A DNA stretch of 64,000 nt from AC-51 sp036265325 (GTDB lineage: Bacteria; Actinomycetota; UBA4738; HRBIN12). The number at the start of each line of letters is the position of its first letter. Position 1 is the first letter of the stretch. The DNA lies in NCBI GenBank assembly GCA_036265325.1, contig DATAPH010000090.1, forward strand, positions 8,638 to 72,637, given 5' to 3'. Position numbers and translations under genes: made by a program. Positions 59,937 through 64,000 of this stretch are shown piece after piece. Below the pieces are notes generated by a model that was not told where the DNA came from, searched no databases, and saw only the letters and a list, made by a program, of their open reading frames with translations.

Positions 59937-60461
59937 ATGCAAGCCGAACATGATGACCGCTTTGCACAGGGGCGGCGCCGCGATGTCCGCGGACGTTCGA
60001 GCATGGCCGCGCCCGCGATCGTGATCGGATCGATCGTGATGATTGTGGGGGCGTTCCTTGACTGGGCGACCGGCACCGGCGGAACCACGGTCTTGGGCGT
60101 CCAGACGACCACATCCGGCATCAGCGGGTACAGCCTCGTCGACGGGCGCATCGTGGGTGCGCTCGGCGTTGGGCTACTGATCGCCGGGCTGCTGATGTGG
60201 GCGAACCGGCGGTTGGACTCGTGGTTCGACGCTGACCTGCTTGGCGTCGCGCTGTCGGCCTTCGCCATCGCGCAGATCGGTATGTGGCTGATGGACATCA
60301 ACAACGAGGCGCTCTCGGCTGACTACGGCATCTACGTTGCGCTCGCCGGTGGCGTGATCGCGTTCATCGGAGCCATCGTGGCGCTCCTCGGGAGCCGCTC
60401 CGACCGGGCGACCACCGACATCGATCGCTCGAGCAACGTCAGCGAGCGGCGCGTCGCCTAA
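59937..60461 (+). CDS. Small four-helix membrane protein
   Basis: A 174-residue protein with four transmembrane segments (about 26-47, 73-92, 99-118, 128-152) and a polar, charged head and tail. IVGAFLDWATGTGGTTVLGVQTTTSGISGYSLVDGRI near 40-75 is an extracellular loop of the kind seen in small actinobacterial Trp-rich membrane proteins. GGGAGGTAGGT precedes the ATG. It is similar in size and layout to the protein at 21961-22440. No function can be given. A terminator follows. Confidence 0.75.
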   Translation: MQAEHDDRFAQGRRRDVRGRSSMAAPAIVIGSIVMIVGAFLDWATGTGGTTVLGVQTTTSGISGYSLVDGRIVGALGVGLLIAGLLMWANRRLDSWFDADLLGVALSAFAIAQIGMWLMDINNEALSADYGIYVALAGGVIAFIGAIVALLGSRSDRATTDIDRSSNVSERRVA

Positions 60462-60493
60462 GAACGCAGGCGTCGCACCGACTCTGTTTCGAG

Positions 60494-60526
60494 CGGAGCC
60501 TCCGGCCCATCGGGCCGGAGGCTCCG
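60494..60526 (+). terminator. Terminator after the four-helix membrane protein
   Basis: A perfect 15-bp stem (CGGAGCCTCCGGCCC / GGGCCGGAGGCTCCG, arms 60494-60508 and 60512-60526) with a three-base loop, 33 bases after the stop, followed by TCTT. Confidence 0.8.
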
Positions 60527-60565
60527 TCTTGCCTCCGTGCTTCTCGCTCCCGGGCAGCCGGGCCG

Positions 60566-60753
60566 TCAGCGGCCGTGGGCGTGGTCCTTCCCCTCCTTGA
60601 TGTCGCAGTACACGTTCGCCGTCGCCGCTTCACCTGACACCGGAAGATTCTGCACCGGTCGTCCTGGTATCCCTGCGCGTCTCCGGGGTCGTGTCTCCGG
60701 CAGCGGATGGCCAAAAGAGCGACCGAGATCGACAGCGCCATGGCGATCCGCAT
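60566..60753 (-). pseudogene. Possible frameshifted small secreted protein
   Basis: On the minus strand ATG 60753 begins MRIAMALSISVALLA, a signal-peptide-like start. The next part makes best sense in a second frame (SAAGDTTPETRRDT) and the end in a third (VQNLPVSGEAATANVYCDIKEGKDHAHGR, cut here for brevity, stop TGA at 60566-60568). A real protein of about 62 residues with two or more frameshifts is one explanation. Chance in GC-rich DNA is another. The overall length (188 bases) is one short of a multiple of three. Confidence 0.3.
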
Positions 60754-60842
60754 GTTCCGACTATCACGACGATGTCGGTCGTGCGGTTCCCGGTCCGCCC
60801 GGTTGACTCGCGGGGGGCACCCAAAGGTATGCTCCGCGCGCG

Positions 60843-61970
60843 ATGGCAGGGGGAGAGGTCCAGCTCGTCGACCTGGTGAAACGCTTCGGTGAATTCACGG
60901 CGGTCGCCGGGATCAATCTGGAGATGCCGCCGGGCGAGTTCTTCTCGCTCCTCGGGCCGTCGGGCTGTGGCAAGACGACCACCCTGCGCATGATCGCCGG
61001 GTTCGAGCGCCCGACCGAGGGCCAGATCCTGCTGGACGAGGTCGACATGGCGCAGACGCCTCCGCACAAGCGCAACGTCAACACCGTGTTCCAGAACTAC
61101 GCGCTCTTCCCGCACCTCACCGTCGAGGAGAATGTTGCGTTCGGGCTCAAGTACCAGAAGGCCACCAAAGAGGAGTCGGCCAAGCGGGTCGGCGACGCGC
61201 TCGAGCTCGTCCAGATGTCGCAGTTCGCCAAGCGCCGGCCCAACCAGCTGTCCGGTGGCCAGCAGCAGCGCGTCGCGCTTGCCCGCGCCCTGATCTTGAA
61301 CCCCAAGGTCCTCCTGCTCGACGAGCCCCTGGGCGCCCTCGACGCCAAGCTCCGCAAGCGCCTGCAGCTGGAGCTGAAGGCGCTGCAAGAAGAGGTCGGC
61401 ATCACGTTCATCTATGTGACGCACGACCAGGAAGAGGCCCTCACGATGTCCGACCGCATCGCGGTGATGTCGCAGGGTCGCGTCGAGCAGGTCGGTCCGC
61501 CGAAGGAGATCTACGAGGCGCCCTCGACCGCCTACGTGGCGGACTTCCTGGGCGTGTCCAACCTGATGGACGCCAAGGCCGGCGGCGTGACCGTCGGCGG
61601 GTGCAGGGTCTCGATCGGCGACTTCACGCTCGTCGCCGGCCAGGGCGACGCCGACACGGCGGGCGACGCCAAGGTCACGATCCGCCCGGAGCGGGTCGTC
61701 ATCGAGGAACAAGGTGCGACCGGTCAGAACCGACTGCCTGCGATGGTCGAGCGGACCATCTACGTGGGCTCGACGCTCCAGGTGATTCTGCATCTCGCCA
61801 CCGGCCAGACGATCCAGGCCTGGGTGCCGAACACCGGCTCCGACGAGCGGTATCACTCGGGCGACGCGGTCACGGTGGAGTTCCCGAGCGACTCGCTGCG
61901 TGTCCTCCCGGAGGGCGGCACCGCCGTCCTCGAGGAAGCCGAGCTCGACGTCGCAACCGACGCATCCTGA
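60843..61970 (+). CDS. potA: Polyamine ABC transporter ATPase (PotA-like)
   Basis: A 375-residue ABC ATPase. Walker A GPSGCGKTT near 39-47, the Q-loop FQNYALFPH near 83, signature LSGGQQQR near 137, Walker B LLLDEPLGALD near 157 and the H-loop VTHDQEEA near 195 are all intact. The C-terminal TOBE/OB region (about 240-370) has RPERVVIEEQ, typical of CUT1/PotA importers. It energises import of spermidine/putrescine or a similar solute. Its permease genes lie on the opposite strand and converge on it across a 185-base repeat-rich gap. Confidence 0.92.
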   Translation: MAGGEVQLVDLVKRFGEFTAVAGINLEMPPGEFFSLLGPSGCGKTTTLRMIAGFERPTEGQILLDEVDMAQTPPHKRNVNTVFQNYALFPHLTVEENVAFGLKYQKATKEESAKRVGDALELVQMSQFAKRRPNQLSGGQQQRVALARALILNPKVLLLDEPLGALDAKLRKRLQLELKALQEEVGITFIYVTHDQEEALTMSDRIAVMSQGRVEQVGPPKEIYEAPSTAYVADFLGVSNLMDAKAGGVTVGGCRVSIGDFTLVAGQGDADTAGDAKVTIRPERVVIEEQGATGQNRLPAMVERTIYVGSTLQVILHLATGQTIQAWVPNTGSDERYHSGDAVTVEFPSDSLRVLPEGGTAVLEEAELDVATDAS

Positions 61971-61984
61971 TCTCGGCGCCGCGT

Positions 61985-62154
61985 CGTCAACGCGTTGACG
62001 CGCTGGGCGGCTCCCTCCTCGCAGAAACCTGTCGAAGGGTTGTCACAACATCCCGCGCAACGCGTTCACACACGTCAACACGTTGCGGCCGTTGTGCCGT
62101 CAACGTCTTGACGAAGTTTCCGCGCGAAGGCCGCGGCTCTCGCGTCAACGCGCG
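61985..62154. repeat. Five CAACGCGTTG-like motifs between potA and potC
   Basis: The best copy is a perfect 16-base palindrome CGTCAACGCGTTGACG at 61985-62000. Further copies have cores at 62058 (CAACGCGTT), 62076 (CAACACGTTG), 62101 (CAACGTCTTG) and 62146 (CAACGCGCG), each with a TCAAC or CAAC left half. Cores are spaced 70, 18, 25 and 45 bases apart. They look like repeated regulator half-sites, yet the gap lies between two gene ends that point at each other. Confidence 0.65.
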
Positions 62155-62155
62155 T

Positions 62156-63064
62156 TTACAGCTGCGCGAAGTCGGTTGCGCCGCCCAGCTCCTGACCCTT
62201 GCTGAACCGCTTGTAGAACAGCACGCCACCGGCGATCACGAGCAAGGTTGAGATCAGCATCACCGTGGCCGCCGCGTTCACTTCGGGAGTGGGAGAGGCA
62301 CGCGCCGCGGAATAGATCTTCATCGCGAGCGTCTGGCTCGTCGATCCGGCCGACAGCGCTTGCACGGTCACGAAGTCGTCGACCGTGTCGGCGAACACGA
62401 GCGCGACGCTCGCGAAGATCGCCGGCGTCAGCAGCGGCAGCAGCACGCGGCGGATCGCCTGGTTCGGCGTGCTGCCGAGGTCCATCGCCGCTTCCTCGTA
62501 CTCGGGCCCGATCGACAGTAATCGGGCGCGGACGATGATCACCGGATAGCTGACCTGGTACGCGACCAACCCGAGCAGCTGTGCGTTGCTCCCGAGCGGG
62601 ATGATGTCCTTGAACAAGCTGGTGAACAAGATGTACAGCGAGACGCCGAGGATGATCTCCGGCACGACGAACGACAGCAGCATCGTGAAGTTCGCCGCGC
62701 GCGCCGGCCGCCCGTGCCACCGGTCGATCCCGATCGCGAACAGCGTGCCGAGCGGCACCGCGATGATCACCGTGAGGAAGGACAGCTTGAAGGTCTGGAC
62801 CATCGCCGCGCGGATCTCGGCGTCGTGCAGGATCGAGTCGGTCGGCGAGGTGGTCCACCACGTCATGCCGAAGCCCTGCCACGATGACCGAGAGCGACCC
62901 GAGTTGAACGAGAAGATCACCGCGATGATGACGGGCAGCAACGACCACAGCAGGTAGCCGAGCGTCGTCGCCTGCAAGAACCGCGGCTTGCGCCACGGGT
63001 TGCGGAAGTAGCCGCGGATGCCGCCGACCGGCGCCTCGGGAGCAGGAGCCGCTACCGCGCTCAT
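62156..63064 (-). CDS. potC: Polyamine ABC transporter permease (PotC-like)
   Basis: A 302-residue inner-membrane permease with six transmembrane segments (about 34-54, 92-115, 128-148, 160-180, 206-228, 258-280). The EAA loop of ABC importers is in YEEAAMDLGSTPNQAIRRVLLPLLTPAI near 193-220, where it contacts PotA. The N-terminus is longer than usual and Pro/Ala-rich. ATG 63064 overlaps the potB stop by four bases (ATGA). It lies downstream of potB in one unit. Confidence 0.9.
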   Translation of the reverse strand: MSAVAAPAPEAPVGGIRGYFRNPWRKPRFLQATTLGYLLWSLLPVIIAVIFSFNSGRSRSSWQGFGMTWWTTSPTDSILHDAEIRAAMVQTFKLSFLTVIIAVPLGTLFAIGIDRWHGRPARAANFTMLLSFVVPEIILGVSLYILFTSLFKDIIPLGSNAQLLGLVAYQVSYPVIIVRARLLSIGPEYEEAAMDLGSTPNQAIRRVLLPLLTPAIFASVALVFADTVDDFVTVQALSAGSTSQTLAMKIYSAARASPTPEVNAAATVMLISTLLVIAGGVLFYKRFSKGQELGGATDFAQL

Positions 63065-63981
63065 GCCTGCTCCACCTGCTTCCGCGTCTCGCGGAGGTAG
63101 TACATCATCGGGATCAGCACGATCACCGACAAGATCAACACGAGCGACGCAGCACGCGTCGAACCTGCGGTTGCCTCGGTCTGCTGACTGATCAGGTTGC
63201 CGAACATCGACGTTTTCGTCGAGCCGAGAAGGTCGTTCGTGTAGTAGTCGCCGAACATCGGCAGGGTCACGATCACGATGCCTGCCAAGATCGCGGGGCG
63301 CGACAACGGCAGCGTGACGCGCCAGAACGTCTGCGCACCGCTCCCGCCGAGGTCACGTCCGGCCTCGAGCAGGCTCTCTTGGATCCGGTCGAGCGACGCG
63401 TAGATCGGCAAGATCATGAACGGGATGTAGCCGTAGACCAGCCCGAGGATGACCGTGACGGGTTTCCCCTCGAGGAAGTTGGTATGCGCGAATCCGAAGG
63501 GCGTGAGGATCTTGTTGATGGGGCCGTTGGCGTCGAGGAGTCCCTGCCAGGCGTAGATCCGCATCAGGTAGCTGATCCAGAAGGGCGAGACGAGCAGGAT
63601 CAAGATAAGGCCCTTGTACTTGGTAGCGAACCGCGCCGTGTAGTACGCGACCGCGTAGCCCAGTACCAAACAGATGATGCTGGCCGCGATCACGTACTCG
63701 AACGTGCGGAACAACGGCCCCTGATAGATGTGCGACCCCGCGTAGAACTGCTGCAACGTGCCGTTGAACGTGTGGAACGACCACCACCACGGCGCGTAGT
63801 ACGGAACCGCGGTCCCGAAGTTGTTGAAGTCGACCGTGCCGAACGCGACCGAGAACACCACGTAGAAGGGCAGCACGAACAGGAAGATCAGCGCGATGGT
63901 GCCCGGCGCGATGAACGAGGGCCAGTACCACCTCGGATACCAAACGCCGGAACGTTCGTCCGATGCTCCGGGGTCGTGGCG
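63061..63981 (-). CDS. potB: Polyamine ABC transporter permease (PotB-like), 5' partial
   Basis: A permease of at least 306 residues, whose 5' end runs into the low-complexity end of the window. No in-frame start codon lies upstream of GTG 63876, where the sequence WYWPSFIAPGTIALIFLFVLPF shows the first helix already begins, so the start lies beyond. About six helices are visible, and the EAA loop is LLEAGRDLGGSGAQTFWRVTLPLSRP near the middle of the C-terminal half. It forms the second half of the pore with potC. Confidence 0.85.
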   Translation of the reverse strand, partial: RHDPGASDERSGVWYPRWYWPSFIAPGTIALIFLFVLPFYVVFSVAFGTVDFNNFGTAVPYYAPWWWSFHTFNGTLQQFYAGSHIYQGPLFRTFEYVIAASIICLVLGYAVAYYTARFATKYKGLILILLVSPFWISYLMRIYAWQGLLDANGPINKILTPFGFAHTNFLEGKPVTVILGLVYGYIPFMILPIYASLDRIQESLLEAGRDLGGSGAQTFWRVTLPLSRPAILAGIVIVTLPMFGDYYTNDLLGSTKTSMFGNLISQQTEATAGSTRAASLVLILSVIVLIPMMYYLRETRKQVEQA

Positions 63982-64000
63982 GGGGGGGGGGGGGGCGGGG

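Larger units (their letters stand above)
60462..60842. other. 381-base gap between the membrane protein and potA
   Basis: The gap holds a terminator at 60494-60526 and a damaged small reading frame on the minus strand at 60566-60753. The last 90 bases before potA must contain its promoter. I see no clear -35/-10 pair and no ribosome site of consensus strength; AGGCCG-like GCGCGCG precedes the ATG. No RNA gene is visible. Confidence 0.5.

Noticed and set aside
61985..62154. The repeats as integron attC sites or a CRISPR array
   Set aside because: The motif halves do not fit the attC pattern RYYYAAC/GTTRRRY at the right spacing, there is no integrase nearby, the spacing is irregular and the copies are not identical, which excludes CRISPR.

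Overview
The window is about 64 kb of very GC-rich bacterial DNA, packed with short intergenic gaps, many ATGA/GTGA start-stop overlaps and many GTG starts. The gene content points to the phylum Actinomycetota, probably a deep-branching lineage rather than a classical Streptomyces or Mycobacterium: a DUF3263 protein next to a LytR_C protein, an F420-type LLM oxidoreductase, a MmpL exporter, a DCC-family protein, DUF3054 and a CIRCE-controlled groEL. There is no integrase, transposase, phage gene or CRISPR array. This reads as ordinary chromosome. The last 20 bases are almost pure G, so the right edge is probably a contig end.

Layout. 1-2.9 kb: the end of a probable ispF, rlmB, a small membrane protein, tRNA-Thr(TGT) and a D-aminoacylase-like amidohydrolase. 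2.9-7.2 kb: signalling and regulation (GAF-GAF-PAS histidine kinase, DUF3263, LytR_C, a response regulator, an Rrf2 regulator, a zinc-ribbon protein). 7.4-11.6 kb: acetyl-CoA synthetase, a PPOX flavoprotein and an S9 peptidase. 11.6-15.6 kb: CIRCE and groEL, an MFS protein fused to a cyclic-nucleotide domain, and a thioesterase. 15.6-22 kb: an SLH-NlpC/P60 secreted hydrolase, small unknowns, then an M20 peptidase / ATP-grasp ligase / C45 acyltransferase-like cluster in which the M20 gene is broken. 22-26 kb: YjbQ, a divergent GroES-like protein, a PrmC-like methyltransferase and a second S9 peptidase. 26-29 kb: molybdenum-cofactor genes (moaA, flavodoxin-like, a MogA-XdhC fusion). 29-34 kb: methyltransferase, sulfatase, a PF04185 phosphoesterase and membrane-anchored proteins. 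34-38 kb: a KamA-type radical SAM aminomutase and a GAF-PAS-GGDEF-EAL protein.

38-46.5 kb: transketolase and a phosphoribulokinase-family kinase side by side, a DEAD-box helicase, a second PAS-GGDEF-EAL protein, a cupredoxin lipoprotein and a TetR regulator. 46.5-56 kb: the MmpL exporter with a clear promoter/operator, an LLM oxidoreductase, a second PF04185 enzyme, an AlkD-like glycosylase, a DCC protein, a DAO-type oxidase, an alpha/beta hydrolase and an SDR. 56-64 kb: a dispersed polyamine (Pot) ABC transporter, with potD and potA on the plus strand, potC and potB on the minus strand, and an MFS transporter and small membrane proteins between them.

The most interesting items are the M20/ATP-grasp/C45 cluster, which looks like an undescribed amide-bond making and breaking locus; the MogA-XdhC fusion; the five CAACGCGTTG-like motifs between the converging pot genes; the GroES-like protein separated from groEL; and two places (18.0-18.7 kb and 60.6-60.75 kb) where coding sequence is interrupted by a stop or frameshifts, which may be real decay or assembly error.
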